Shown here in pieces: positions 1 through 13,154 of a stretch of DNA of 64,000 nucleotides (its first letter is position 1; each line of letters begins with the position of its first letter). The stretch comes from Gnetum montanum. Taxonomy: Eukaryota; Streptophyta; Gnetopsida; Gnetales; Gnetaceae. Below the pieces are notes generated by a model. That model had not been told where the DNA came from and made no database searches. It saw only the letters and a program-made list of their open reading frames with translations. The DNA lies in contig MNCI01015530.1 in NCBI GenBank assembly GCA_015680685.1, positions 716,591 to 780,590 of the forward strand, written 5' to 3'. Made by a program: the position numbers and the translations under genes.

Positions 1-970
1 GGCACTTGGGCTACTACTGGCCACACATGGAGTACGATTGCATCTCCAAGGTCAGGACATGTAACATTTGCCAAAGGCATGGTAACTTAATACATGTGCC
101 GCCTAATGAATTGCACACAACACAAATCACATGGCCATTCCAAAGATGGGGATTAGACATCATTGGACTAATAACGCCACTATCTTCTGTAGGGTATAGC
201 TTCATTATCACTACAACTGAATACTTCACAAAATGGGTGGAAGCTATTCCCCTTAGGAAGACCACATCTAAGCATGTTTGCACTTTCATACTAGAAAACA
301 TCGTGATCCATTTTGGTATTCTGATGACCATCGTTACCAATAATGGGCCATAGTTCAGTAGTGCAGATACTAAAAGCTTCTGTGGAAGCCTGGGTATTAA
401 ACATGCATTCTCGTCACCTTACTACCCATAGAGAAATGGTCAAGTGGAGGCTACAAACAAAATTTTCATCATGGTGCTCAAAAATATGCTAAATCAGAGT
501 AAGAGGTGATGGCATGAACAATTAGTCTATGCATTATGAGCATATAGAACGACACATCGAACACCTACAGGTAAAACTCCATATAGTCTTGTATACAGAT
601 CTGAAGTTTTTTTACCTTTGGAGTTACAGGTTCCCTCATTGCAGATAGCTCTCTTAGGCCTCCTCAATGAAAGCCAAAGCAATGAATTGTGCATCGCTGA
701 CCTTGACTCAGTGGAAGAGGAATGTGTGTGAATGCTTGATCAGATTGAGTGGTACCAGAAACAACAACAACAATGACACCAACACAATCTACATAAGCGC
801 CCAATTAAGGAAGGAGACCTAGTCCTTAAGGCCGTCCGTGAAAACCCAGATAAATTCTCAGCTAACTGGGAAGGACCTTACTTAGTCACCAAGGCATACA
901 ATAACAGAGCATTCAAACTTGCTGACATGGATGGGAACAAGTTGCTAATCCCACAAATCACCTGTACCTA
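1..970 (+). pseudogene. Ty3/gypsy (Tat-like) integrase, 3' part of pol
   Basis: The plus-strand frame reads a C-x2-C half of the integrase zinc finger (CNIC, near base 60), then the catalytic core with WGLDIIG around 150 and NGQVEATNK around 436-460, and a C-terminal module ending in KFSANWEGPYLVTKAY near 850-900. Tat-lineage integrases have this tail. The second catalytic aspartate appears as asparagine (VTNNG, about 335-350), so the enzyme would be inactive. In-frame stops occur at about 352, 430, 527 and 730, mostly TAG or TGA where Gln, Arg or similar is expected. The N-terminal part of pol lies left of the window. The same tail module recurs at 56280-56443, so the two elements are related. 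Confidence 0.85.
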
Positions 971-974
971 AAAT

Positions 975-1345
975 GGTACTATGTCTGATGAACTTGAGGT
1001 ATGTAACAGTCTTGGCATCATGACCTAAAAATGATACCATAGAATGGTCCTGGGGCTATGACTTGAAATTGGCACCATAGAGTGTCTTAACGTCATGACA
1101 GTAAACTAACACCACAAAGCTCTATCTGGTATGACACTAAACTACCATATTTATCTGCCATGATGTAAAATTAGCATGTAGAATCCACTAAGACTATAAA
1201 CTAGTTTGCCTCTTCATAGTCTGCTATGACTATAAACTAGCACCGCATCGTCTGCTACAATGCTAAACTGGCATTGTCCAAAGGGTTATGACATGAAACC
1301 AATCTACAACAATCCGCTAAGACTATAAACTAGTGACATCATTGA
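975..1345 (+). repeat. Degenerate tandem repeat built on TATAAACTAGCA
   Basis: About eight loosely spaced units share a core such as ctataaactagca or ctaaactggca, separated by 25-60 bases of words like ctgctatga. The block lies just after the integrase tail. The same core recurs in the trailer and leader of the 16.6-kb element (49980-50540, 55795-56085, about 56495), so it is a family trait and not a local accident. Confidence 0.6.
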
Positions 1346-2465
1346 CGACCAGGCAATACTTGAAAAGATATGTCGCTGCAATTGGCTATACATGCTCCAC
1401 AAAGACTTGCTGCATAATTTGTCTCATGGACCCTGATGAAGCTGATGCTGTTCTTGATTTTGTCTGCTTTGAAATTGCACATAGTGGCTCTATATCCTTG
1501 GTTGTATTTAGGTTTAAAGTACTTAGGTAACCAAATCATTTATGATTTTCTTGTCTTCTTGGAGTTGTGTTTGCAGGATGACATGCATAAGGCATTCCTG
1601 CACAGATGCACTTCATCATGACAACAAGGTATCACATTCTTCCTGATGCATGCAACTGGGTTAATCAATCCATTCATAAGTACATTCTCGACTCCTGATA
1701 CATTCCCTATTTCCCATCATGTTCCCCTTATCCTATTCAGTTACACCCCCTTGATACATTCTACTCATCCCAAAGCTCTTGATACACTGTTGCACACTAT
1801 GTTTCTCTAAGCAGTTGCAATGCAAGACATAGTACATGGTACATGATACTAATGCAAGTGCATGAGCACAAGTGCAGCACTGAAAGAAATCTCTTTCAAA
1901 AAGAACAAAAGAAAACAACAAAAGATCAAAGAGAATAATGCACGAAAAAGGTCTTTATGACCCTGTTGACATCATAGACCAAAGACCATTGGCTCTTCTC
2001 ATAAAAGCCCCAGGTGTGAAGGAAATTTTCTTAGAAAAATAGTTACACTCGTGTCTCAAATGATCATGTTACACATCATCGCGTGGCTTTGGCTGTTTAC
2101 AACGGGCTCCCGTAAACACTCTACAAAAGTCTTGTTTCTCCAAAGAACACACCTCCTATGTCTTGGTTCCGAGTTTGCTAAATGCTGGCTACTGAAAAGG
2201 ACTAAAAATATGGCTTGTTCACCTAAGAACGTTCCTCTCCCATAATTCCAATAGCAATTATAACCCTTGATCAACTCCTGATTCCCCCTAGTTACAACCA
2301 ATCCCCTTGCATCTTGAACTACATTTCCCCAATCTCATGTACTTTTGAACATGGTGCGATGACTTCCAGCTAGGGGCCGATGAATAATGCTTGGTACTTG
2401 GTTGGTCCTAGTGTTTTCTACTTCTTTATCAATGCCTCTTGGGTGGATTCCTCCAGATGTCAACA
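1346..2465 (+). other. 3' untranslated trailer of Tat-like element
   Basis: No convincing coding frame is present; short open frames here lack family motifs. Scattered words match the trailer of the 16.6-kb element at 56460-57260, for example the run before the PPT that reads gatgt.aacaaagagg. I read it as retroelement trailer. Confidence 0.5.
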
Positions 2466-2477
2466 AAGAGGAACCAA
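2464..2477 (+). promoter_or_regulatory. Polypurine tract of Tat-like element
   Basis: caaagaggaaccaa lies directly before TGAAACACCA. The corresponding site at 57259-57271 (aaagaggggccat) precedes taaaacacca, the 3' LTR start of the 16.6-kb element. The matching position and purine-rich composition support a plus-strand priming site. Confidence 0.6.
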
Positions 2478-3960
2478 TGAAACACCACTAATTTTGGCCT
2501 AACACTATGAAACGAGAATAACTAAGAGCCTTTTGAGCTTTTGGAAGGAAAAAATTTGACTAAGGCATGGAACTCATGCCGGGCTTGTCAAGCCAAGCTT
2601 GCTCATGCTGGGCTCTCCCTCAATGTGAGCAACTCCAATGAATTTAAGATTTAAGTCAAAGATGGTCCAATCTGAAGATGCAAGTCATCTTCATAGGGCC
2701 ACTATTGTCCACTTCAAGTTTCAACATTCAAGAGTTTGGATTTTGGGCTAGATTGCACAAATTTTCTTAGTCACACTGAGGTTACACTAGAGTCACGCTC
2801 AACTCACGCTGATAGCATGAGCCCAGCATGAGCTGCTAGGAGTGGCTCAAATCGAGGCACAACCAAGCTTAGTTTTCAAAATGTAGTTCACTCTTAGGAT
2901 CAACCACAGTCAGGCAGTTGTTGCACTCAAAGAATAGGCTTCAAAGATCAAAAATTAATGTGAAATATATCATTTCATCTTACTCATGGCCAAGTCACAT
3001 TTAGGTCACGCTCAGGTCACGCTAAGCTCACGTTGGCAGCATAAGTCTAGCATGAGTACTAATCACACCCAGTCAAAAGCATGCCAAACACAAGCTGAGG
3101 ACATGCTAAGACAAAACTCATGCTGGAAGCTTTTGTGAAACAAAAATGCCTTAAACAGCCACAAAACCACTCACATTAGCACCCTGCAGTAGTAAATCCA
3201 TGGATCGAGAAGTTCCAAGTGAAGCAGAGTCAATTTCTCTTATTGTACACTATCATTTTTATTGTAAATTTTTACCATTTGTGAGCTTGTCAAGCTCTTA
3301 CGCTCCAAATTGTATCTACTTCTATGGGTGTAAGCTAGCTTGTGTAAGCCAATACACAATATAAGATATAGTGCATCTAGTCAAGAACGTAACCTGCCTA
3401 TGCACGTCCAATTCACATGCAACTATGCATCAAACATCTGTCACACGATCCATTTCCCTCTCATCTCTTAGCCGTTGATCTCATCCATGAATTCCGCACC
3501 TGATCCTAGCCAAACCTTATAAATATTCCATCCATTCACATAAATAGGGTTGGAATTTTTAGAGGTTGACAGCTTTGGGAGCATTGACTAGCAACTTTAG
3601 ATGCTCAAGCACACGTGACTTCTAGCATCCAAGCACCTGTAAGCACATCACTCCGGGGCTTAGCGCTTGACTTGCCATCCACACACACAACTACACTTTG
3701 ACCGGTGCACACCCTTGTTAAGCAATACAATACAGTTCATTATTGTCTTCCATTACATTATTTGCTCTATTTTTGATCTATTTTATGCTTTTGTATACGC
3801 TTTTTTTACATTTCGTACATCACCAGTTACGATAACCCCAGCGCAAGCCATAGCTTATGCTCGGGGAAGTCCTTGGTTGATTTGCGTGCAGACCATCCAA
3901 GGAACTCTACCTTCATTTCTTTTTTTCTAGCTTGTCCTCACATGAAGGCAATGTTGGCTA
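2478..3960 (+). mobile_element. 3' LTR of Tat-like element (end uncertain)
   Basis: It begins TGAAACACCACTAATTTTGG, the same start as the LTRs at 43082 and 57272. A TATA-like tataaatatt lies at about 3518-3528, with T-rich sequence and a gcgcaagc...tcggggaa stretch near 3840-3870, as expected for promoter, R and U5. The right boundary is not fixed: no clear CA end or target duplication was found before the next element's coding remains at about 4060. Confidence 0.5.
2770..3060 (+). repeat. Direct repeat inside the LTR (GTCACGCT words)
   Basis: Two copies (about 2770-2840 and 2992-3060) run from gtcacgct-type words through gcatgagcccagcatgag or gcataagtctagcatgag. Each has two or three phased tcacgct units. 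This is a typical U3 subrepeat. Confidence 0.55.
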
Positions 3961-4059
3961 TGTCTTTTCAACAATCTTTCGGCATTTGTTTTTCCTTTCC
4001 AGCCTCATGCCGACGATTTCGGTCAGCACACTATCCACTAGAATATCATGGGTCAACAT

Positions 4060-4860
4060 CTTCAAGAATGAATTCCAATCCTTATGTGCATTAACAAGTA
4101 GCTAGTCTATTTAGTCAACCTCCTAACCCTTTACCACCTATACCACCATCTATAATGTAAGGGGAATTTCCATCACAGCCCTAGCAAAAGAAGACAACTA
4201 GGATAGTCAACATGTAGGAGCAAGTAATCATGCATGAACCAAAATTTAAGAAATAACCATTCTTTCAAATGAGTCCAAAGAAGGATGGGGAGCACATCTA
4301 CTTCCATCCACATCAATCCTTTGAGAAATAATAAGCTTCCATCATTGTCCAATGTAAATGTGACAACTATCATGCTAATACAGACTATTACCCATTGGAT
4401 TAAGGCAAGAGCACTTCTTAAAAAATCAACAAACCCAAAAATTCCCTTGGTATACGTTCAAGTAGTAGGTTAGAAATTGTGTCAAACTCTACTTGATTCT
4501 ATCTTAGGGTTGAACCTGATATCACAATATATGTATCAAGCCTGGAATTTACTACCATTAAAGGAAAGTAACATTTGGTTAGAGCTTGCAGACCAGACAA
4601 TCATAATTCTACTAGGACAAGTGGATGATATGATCACTACCATTAGTGGCTGGTCCTACCTTGTTGATTTTCTAGTCATTCATGTAGGTAAAAACAAGGG
4701 TAAGTTCCCTACCATAATGGGAAGAGCTTGTCTTAGCACTATAGATGCTAAGCTTGGTATTAGAGACTTGTCCTTGGAAATCTCCAAGGAAGATGAAGCT
4801 AGAATTATTTAAAGATGCAGAATTCCATGTATCACATACAATGATAATAGGTGCAATTAT
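4060..4860 (+). pseudogene. Gag C-terminus and retropepsin-like protease
   Basis: Around 4285-4470 the frame reads the end of Gag, including THWIKARALLKK. This matches TDWIKVGHLPRK in the intact copy on the minus strand at about 30 kb. The protease follows at about 4490-4812, with LLDSILGLNLIS where the intact copy has LLDSGSGVNLIS. The active-site Gly after DS is therefore lost. The flap and C-terminal ...PTIMGRACLSTIDAKLGI match the intact copy residue for residue over long stretches. A stop at about 4470 and later stops show decay. Confidence 0.8.
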
Positions 4861-5289
4861 GGATAGAGAATATGAGCAATCAAACAGAAAAATATTACAA
4901 CATGCAAAAGATGTGTTGAAGAGATGTATGTGTAGAAATGCTTGTATGTAGCAACCACTCAACAAGAAGGTACCTAGTGACTGATTACAAATAGTGAAAT
5001 TCAATCAAACATATACATGGAATTATAAGTGCCTACGTAGAAGAAACTGATAAGTTGGAGCACTAAAGAAGAAGGCCCCTCTATCCACACATAGGTCAAG
5101 AAGAAGAGATAGAATGGGTACAACTAGAGATCCTAGATAAAGTTGAATCAAAACCGTTAGAATTGAAGGCCTAACTAGTAGCACTAGAATATGCTTTCTT
5201 AAATAATCAAAAGCTAATTATAATTAACACCAACTTGGACAAGGTAAAAAAGAAGAAATTATTGGAAGTAGTCAAAACAATGGCCAACC

Positions 5290-6830
5290 ATGTTCACCTT
5301 GTCTTATGATGAGATCATTGGCATCGATCCAAGAATCTATCAACATCGAATATACACTGATCTAGGGGTGAAACCATGATGTCAACCATAGAGGCAGCTT
5401 AATCCCAAGCTCAAGGAAGTATTCAAGTAAGAATTGGAAGATTTACTAAAGGTAATATTCATTTATCCCATTGTAGATAGCGAATGGGCTAGCCCTTTTG
5501 TAATTTCTCCAAAGAAGGGAAGCAAGTAGGAATTGTACATTGACTTCCAATTGTTAAACTTTGCTATATTCAAGAATCATTTTTACTTACCTTTTGTTAA
5601 CCAAGTTCTAGATACTATTTTTGGACATGTGTACTATATTTTTTTGGATGGATACAGTGAATATAAATAGGTCTAGATTGCACTTGAGGACCAAGAAAAG
5701 ATAACATTCACTAGTTCATGGGGAACATTTGCTTATAAAAAAAAGCCTCTCAGCCTTTACCTTTCTCATACTCAGTATCTTCCAAAAAATGATAAGCAAT
5801 GACGTTGAAGTATTCATGGATGATTTCTTAACATATGAACTGGATTTCAAACAAGCATTAAACTGTCTAGAGTAGGAAATAAAAAGGTATGTAGAAACAA
5901 ACGTAAAGCTCAATTGGTAGAAGAGCCATCTTATGATCTAGGATGGGATCATATTAGAATAAAAAATTTCATAAAAATGAATAGAGGTGGATCTTGAAAA
6001 AATTAGTCATAAATAATATCACCCAGAGGCCATAAACTATTAAAAATGTTTGATCATTTTTAGGCCACACAGGGTACTATAGAAGATTCATAGAAAACTT
6101 TTCAAAAATTGCAAAACTACTAGTTGAGCTGACCAAGAGAGATATGTCATTTCAATGGATTGAATCATGTGAAAAGACATTCAAAACCTTGAAAGAGAAG
6201 CTAATAAAGACACCAATCCTAAGAGCTCTAGATTGGTCTAAGCCTTTTCATATCATGACAGATGCTTTGAATTATGCATTGGGGGTAATACTGACATAGT
6301 TAGATGACCAAAAGAGGTCATACTATATCCATTTCATCAACAAAATCATCACTAAACCACAAATTAATTACACCACAACAAAGAAGGAGCTAATGATAGT
6401 GGTGTATGCACTAGAGAAATTTCAATAGTATGTGCTTGGGAATCCGATCTATCTCTACATTGATCATAGTGCAATCTGACTTCTTATGAATAAACCAACA
6501 ATCAATGCTAGGATGATTAGATGGCTCATTATTCTACATGATTTTGACATAACTATGATCGACAAGAATGGCACTGAGAATGTAGTAGCTGATCACTTGT
6601 CGAAACTAAGATGGGACTCACAAGATCAAGCAGAACCATTATTAGATCAATTCCTTGATGAAAATCAATTTAGTAAGATAATAATGGTTATAGACATAAC
6701 TAGAAAGTCATGGAAAATTTATTATATGACTTATTTAATAGCACAAGAGCTTCTCATTGAGGGAGAAAAAAATAGAAAGAACAATTTCTTCACAAGGTTA
6801 AGAGATATATGGAAATAAATGAAACCTTTA
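5290..6830 (+). pseudogene. Ty3/gypsy reverse transcriptase and RNase H
   Basis: Readable RT motifs are SEWASPFVISPKKG at about 5480-5520, IFLDGYSEY at about 5640-5670 (first catalytic Asp), and VEVFMDDFL at about 5804-5830 (the catalytic DD box in its Athila-like form). RNase H follows with FHIMTDALNYALGV at about 6250, TTKKELMIVVYALEKF at about 6380-6425, YIDHSA at about 6460 and the GTENVVADHLSKL end at about 6570-6610. Many TAG and TAA codons interrupt the frame, at about 5527, 5668, 6298 and 6427, with at least one frame change. The catalytic residues are largely still recognisable, but no intact protein is possible. Confidence 0.85.
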
Positions 6831-6839
6831 TAAGATTTC

Positions 6840-7930
6840 TTTTGATGGGTTATTTTGATGGTGTGTACCAGAATGTGATTAATAATGAATCCTACAAGAT
6901 GCACATGAAGGCCCATGTGGTGGCCATTATGTAGGATGTAGGACGACACTAAAACTAATGATGCTAGGCTACTTCTAGCCTACCTTGTTTCAGGATGCCT
7001 CTACCTTCACACAATCTTGTGAAAGATGTTAGAAAGATGGAGGAATAACAACTAGAAAGAAGGATTGCAATAATGGATATAGCCACTAAAACCCTTTGAT
7101 ATATGGGAAATTGACTTTATGGGACCCATCACACCAATGTTGAATGGAAAAGACTACATAATAGTGACCATGGATTATTGCACAAATTGGGTAGAGGTAG
7201 AAATAGTCAAAGATTGTATAGCCAAAACAGCTACCAAATTCTTTCAACAACATGTGATGAACCGATTTGGAGTACCAAAAATGCTTATTTTAGATAATGG
7301 GACTCATTTTATAGGTGCTATTATTAAGAAGCTCATGTAATATCTTATGGTAAACCATAAGTTGACCATACCATATCATCCCCAAGCCAATGGTTAGGCA
7401 AAAGTAACTAACCACAAAATTACTAGAATATTAACTAGGACAGTTAGTAGATTTAGAAAGGATTGGAGCACTAAGCTAAATGATGCTCTATGGGCTTATA
7501 GAACAATGTATAAATTACCCATCAGTTATTCACCCTATGAGCTAGTTTATGGTAAATTATCCACACTCCCAATCCAAGTAGAGCTTTAAACTCTAGCTAC
7601 TACTAGCCAACTTAACTTGAACCTGAGCTTAAACCATAGAGAGCACTTAATTAATATTAACCTATTAGAAGAAAATAGGCTAGTAGCACTTATGAGTAAT
7701 GCAATCCACAAAAACTACTTCAAGCATATGCACGATGCATGTATATGACAAGTGTTGATACAACCAAACAATAAGGTCCTCTATTACAATCCCAAGCATG
7801 TTCAGCAAAAGGCAAAATTTCAAATGCTTTGGGAGGGGTCATACATCATTTAGATGACCTACCCATCGGGTGTCATGCACATTCATCATCCATCTAACCC
7901 ACATAAGCTTATCCTGGTAAACATCCAACA
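6840..7930 (+). pseudogene. Ty3/gypsy integrase
   Basis: CERC at about 7018-7030 is the CxxC half of the zinc finger. The core runs from MGPITP at 7119 through TMDYCTNWVE (first Asp) and LILDNGTHF (second Asp). The position of the catalytic Glu reads Lys ([10 protein letters not shown], about 7398-7425), so the triad is broken. [11 protein letters not shown] and SPYELVYGK at about 7490-7555 are conserved post-core motifs, and the tail ends with LILVNIQHIKPYH near 7930. No chromodomain is seen, which fits Athila and not a chromovirus. Confidence 0.8.
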
Positions 7931-8064
7931 CATCAAACCTTACCATCAATATTCCAACTATGCTAAGGATTCTACCCAACCTATCCAAATGTCCTCTATT
8001 TGTTCACTCTTTTGGTTAAGTGATTCTAATCCTAGTTGTGGGGATATCCATTGTGACACATAGG

Positions 8065-10189
8065 TGCCTTCTAAATTTTTCATTTTTTATTACTTTTTCT
8101 ACTTTCTTGATATATTTTCCTTTTCTTTTATATTTTTCAATCTCTTAATAATTTCTTAATTTTTTGATATTTTCTAATTCTTTGATAATCTTTCATTCTT
8201 TTTATCTTTCAAATTCTTAATATCTTTTCTAATTTTCATGTTTTTTCCTCATTTATCTTGTACATATGTTTGCCAATTGTTAATAAAACACACAAAATAA
8301 AGCAAGATGTAGTCCCAATAAGGTGAAGATTTCTCTATATTATCAATCATAAAGGACTAATTACCTATATCGTGAGACCACATGCATCCACCCATTCCAA
8401 CAATAAGAGGTTCTTACCATGGCCATAATGACATTCTTCTCATAATAAAACTAAGAATAAACTTATGATCATTATGCGTAGATAGAAAAGTGAAGAACCA
8501 AGTGGGAATGCAAAGGGTGTGACATTAAGGAGATTTGTGGATTCTCTTGGATTACTATTGTGATATTGTCAAAGATGTATTATATCCTTGAAGATCTAAC
8601 AAAAATGGAAGTAAGAGAATAATAAGTGCTACCTTACCATGACATTGGAAAGACATGTTACTCATGCCTAAAGGTAGTCCTCTAGTAAGATCAACATAAT
8701 CACAAATAAAATCCATACACAGAATAAATTTTTGTGGGTCCCACTAGAAAGACATGTTACCCATGCTTGAAGGTAGGTAGCTTCTTAGGAATCTCAAAAA
8801 AATAAAGAGTGCAATAAATAAAATCCTCCCTTGAACAACATGTCAAGCGGTAATACTCTTTGCAATAGTGGTAGTCTTATGGTTGTGATTCCTAGAAATG
8901 AAACAATGCGATGTTATTGGAAAGTGGGTTGGACTTGGCTAGAATCTTGGAAAGAAATGCTAATGATTACTTTAACCACCAATTACACATAAGAATCCAT
9001 TATGCCTATGGTAAGAATCCCTTCTATGGTTCATCTCACCTCACTATATATTTAATCATAACTTTATGGTTTTGTGTAATATAGTGTTATTTTCCCAATC
9101 TAGTGATACTAACATGTGTCTTTTACTAAACATGTATGTCTTACATTCAATTTCTTAAGTGCCTACAAACACTTTTTGGCATGGTTATACAAGGGCACAA
9201 AGGGCTGGAGCCTACTCTGGGAAGGATCCACCTGTATAACTATTGTACTTCATACTTGACAAGCAATTCCACATCATCTTGTGCATTCCAAAAATAATCA
9301 AAACTCAACATATACCTCCCATTTCATCTAATAATCTATCCATACATTTGAAATTCTTAACTAATCTCTTATTCATCCAATAAACTTTCATTGCCTGACA
9401 TTCCTTTTTTATGAACTTTGAATGTCAATTTTTTTAAAATTATGCATCCTCATGACCCATGACCCTTTGGACAAGCTTTACATATTTCAAACATTCCATT
9501 TGACTCATTTTTTCCAAGAAAAATTAATGAAAAATTTGAAATTTTTGATGTTGATGTCGTAGCGATGACATTGTAGTGCCTACAATGTTGAATCTATGAC
9601 ATATCATCTATGATGTCACACATATAAAAATAGCATATATACATGTGGAAGTGAGTGAAATTTTTCACTTTTTCATTTTGCAACAAGAGAGTTTTTCTAG
9701 TTATTTTTCTTAGAGCTCTTGCACACTAGCTTCCAAAGGCCATAACTTCATCCTTGTAGCTCCAATTTTCAAAATTATTGAACCTTGTTGATCCTAGAGC
9801 ACTTAGTCATGGGGGGATGCATTATGTGATAAAACTAAAAATTTGAGCTAAAAATTTTTAACGCTCGGAAGATACCATAAAGGGTAAGCATAACAAATAA
9901 TAAGAACCTTATAGCTAATCAATCAAACTTAAGCAAAAAAAAACTTAGTTAATCCTCCTAATGAACCATACCAACTATTTTAAGCCATAATAAGTACAAA
10001 AATGATAATTGTGAAAGGTTATAAGCAATTAAATGATATAACATCTCAGCGGTTCCTTTTTGAAAATTTTTCTAACACTACAATCATAATAAGATAAGAA
10101 ATTGATCTAACCAAAGGTATGAGCAAGGTAAATAACTATTAAGAACTAATATAAACACTTTAATAATTTCAAACCCTTATTGATTGCAG
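8065..10189 (+). other. Long noncoding spacer between pol and third ORF
   Basis: AT-rich with no coding motif. It contains two related words about 100 bases apart (gaaagacatgtta.ccatgc, about 8648 and 8748), a TATA-like acatataaaaa near 9621, and a PPT-like agtcatggggggatg at about 9807. A T-rich tract followed by ttgattgcag ends at 10189, directly before the third ORF's ATG. This looks like a 3' splice site for a subgenomic RNA. Confidence 0.45.
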
Positions 10190-12975
10190 ATGGTTCGAAA
10201 GAAACCAATAGAAGGAAGACCTTTTCTACATGGGAGCAAAAGACCAAGAGGCTGTGGGAGATACCATGCAGGAGAACAAACTCCCCAAGTAGAACATGCA
10301 GAGCAGGAGGCACAATTGTATAGTATTCAACAAACTTCTACAATAGAGCATCATCCCTAGGAGAGGTAGAAATTCTACAAGCACCTGAACAAGGATAGCA
10401 CCTCATGTTGTCATCGGAATGCCTCAAGGCCATCCAAGAAAAATTAATCATGTCCACGATCATCATGGAATTGAATTTTGGTCCCTTTATAGAATTTTCT
10501 TTGGAAGCTGTCAAGACACAACTCCAAGCATCTCCTCTATGGCCCACACTAACTAATAGAGGAAAATGGTACTTAGGAGAAATGTACCATCTGTAGAAAA
10601 ATAAGCAAGTTGATGCCATAGTCAAGATTGAGGGAATCTCTGTACCTTATTTAATGGAAGCAATTATCAAGGCCTTTAATATTCCCAGTGAAGGAGAAAA
10701 TGTGGCACAAATCTCAACTAGATCTAACACTGATGAAAAAATTTTGTGGTTACAAAGGACATATGGTAATGAAGATAAGTATTATAGCAAGCTCACAAGA
10801 AAATAAATGATATACTTCAAAATTGGCACCTACCACTTCTTTTTGACTAAGAGGCTCAATAGGATATCCACTTATGCAACTAGAGGAAGTGCCATTCTGA
10901 TGGGAAAGTTCAATGCCAACATTGTCCATCTATTCTTCCTCAAGATTCAGAGGTGGTTTGAGGAAAAGAAGGTAGGGAAGCTAATACTTCCATTTCCTTG
11001 CCTTATTAGGAAGCTATGTAAGTAAGCTTGAATCCTAGGGTACACTAATGATGTCCCTAGGAAAGCCTAGAATGCTTCATATGTAGAAATGTTCAAACTG
11101 GTACCACCAAAGAACGATCAAGTAGAGAAATCAGCAAGCATTTAGGGAACTTTAGGTACCACTCTTATTGGTAGCATTTCACCTACTAGTCAGCAACAAC
11201 AAGTGGGACTTAGTAGTCAATCATAAGCTACATAGTAGTAGCAATAGCAAGTTCCACCACTGCCACAAGACTATAGATCATCCATGAGCCATCTGTAGTA
11301 GATTGTAGAAAAAATTAGCTGGGGAACAAGGGAGGGAGCCAATTTGTATAAAGTAAGAGAGAGTGCTTGTAGGCCTACCATATCTACAAACCCAACTAGT
11401 TGGCAAGCATCAATGCAAACAAGAGGAGAGGACAACTAGGCATAATAGATCTCAAGGAACATTGCATTGTTTCAAGTGATGTTAAAAATAGGTGAAGGAG
11501 CCACAGTTATGATTATGTAGCACCAAGATGCAACAAGAGAAATGGAAGTCATCACATATCATATCAAGGAATCATTCAATATTCTTGTTGTGTCATTGAC
11601 TGATATTTCTAAAGTGAGAAATACTCAAATGCCTATTGGTACCTCCATGACTCTTGCGGAACACAAAGACATATTGGATAGACTACTGCAGATAAGATAA
11701 GTAATGCAAAATCTTTTTAATATTTCCAATGATATCACTATAGCTCAATCTAAATTGAATGTTGTAAAAGAAAAGTTAATCATGGTTGAAACTAGGGTAG
11801 AGTATGCAAAAAACGAAGTGCAAAGATTGCAAGAGGAGCTAGCTACCTTGAGAGCTGAAAGAAGAGATCCAAGATAGTTTATAGAGCTAGACCAACTTGA
11901 TCAGTTTAGAATTGTCCATGTGAGAAGGCTGATTGACCACAACATGAAGATGGAGAAGGAAAAGGAGAAGGCAGTGTGGGATGCATTAGTGGTTGAAGCT
12001 CAAACATACGTACATGCTAAAGCACTCATTGCCTTATAGGAAGAAAATAAAAAACTAGCTATTGATAGTACTGAGTTGAAAAACATTGAGAGGTAAAAGA
12101 ATGTTCTTGAGGAGAACATCTAGAAACTTTGAAAGTAATTGGTCCATGTCAACCAAGACATGAGTCTCTTGGCCCACAAAAATAAAACCCTATCAATGGA
12201 AAAGGTCTGTGCCATTCACCAAAAATCTACAATTGAAATTAGTGCATGGAAAAACAAAGCCAAGAAGCATGAGGAACTCAAAGAGCATTTTAGGAACCAA
12301 GTGGGCATGTACAAATAGATAAATAACAAAGAGATCTAGATGGCAAAGGCCAAAATCAGCTCAATTTCTACACAAAATCTTGATTGACAGTCAATTCTAG
12401 ATAACCTTGCTCATGTTCACCAAGCCAAAGTAAATAATAAAGACTTATAGATTGAGGATTTGACAAAATACAAGGGATTAGCAAACCTTTGGTATGTTAA
12501 TCTGGCCATGCTGACAATAGGCAAGCCTAGAAATGAACTAGAATAATAAGTAGTAGTTGTATATGCATTGTATGAGAAGGAATTTATGGATAGGAAAGAT
12601 GCCCTACAATAGTTATAGGCTACAAATTCTGAACTCAAAATTGTCAAACCTAGCTACTAAAGCCAAAAGGATGTAGCAGCTAACCTAGCTCGTCAAATGT
12701 CAAACTACTAAGAGTTAAGAAAGATAGCAAAGGCTTTCAAGGAAGAGAGGTGGTAGTTTGTAGCTTGTTACATAAAGACCAACTAGATGTTTTCGCAACT
12801 ATCATGCCCATGGAATGTATTGTCTCCATCAATCACTTAACAAGCATGGACGGTACATGATCCTATAACAAAGGAGGAAAAACTTCAAGCACTTCTAAAC
12901 AGGTATCAATTCAAAGAGCCTAATGACAAGGGAAAGTAGCTGATGAAAAAGCCACCATCATTGGGAACATGAGCT
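10190..12975 (+). pseudogene. Third ORF of Athila-like element (env-position, coiled coil)
   Basis: The frame opens at ATG 10190 directly after an acceptor-like cag. It begins basic (MVRKKPIEGRPFLHGSKRPR), then shows a folded region ending in KVGKLILPFPCLIRKLCK at about 10970-11025. This resembles the plant-mobile-domain-like or env-position proteins of Athila elements. A Q/S/P-rich linker follows, then a very long Lys/Glu-rich, probably coiled-coil region from about 11700 to 12950, for example KNEVQRLQEELATLRAERRD. No transmembrane segment is obvious, so an envelope role is not supported by sequence. At least 25 stops, nearly all TAG, TAA or TGA in place of Gln or Arg/Trp codons, make it a pseudogene. 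Confidence 0.65.
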
Positions 12976-13154
12976 ACATCAAGCTACTCTAGTTTTTGTT
13001 TTTTTTTGTCATGTAATTGTGTCATCTTTTGTAAAGGCACCATTATAGTATTCTAAGTCATGTAAATAGTTAGTCAGTCATGACAAGTCAAATCTACCTC
13101 CCAATCTTGTAAGGGACTGTATCCTCATTTTATTTTAACTTGAGGATGAGTTTC

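Noticed and set aside
6-353. Left-edge ORF as an intact gene
   Set aside because: It is an integrase fragment with a lost catalytic Asp that continues beyond a stop codon.
10190-12975. Labelling the third ORF an envelope gene
   Set aside because: No signal peptide, transmembrane segment or fusion-like region can be seen; only its position is env-like.
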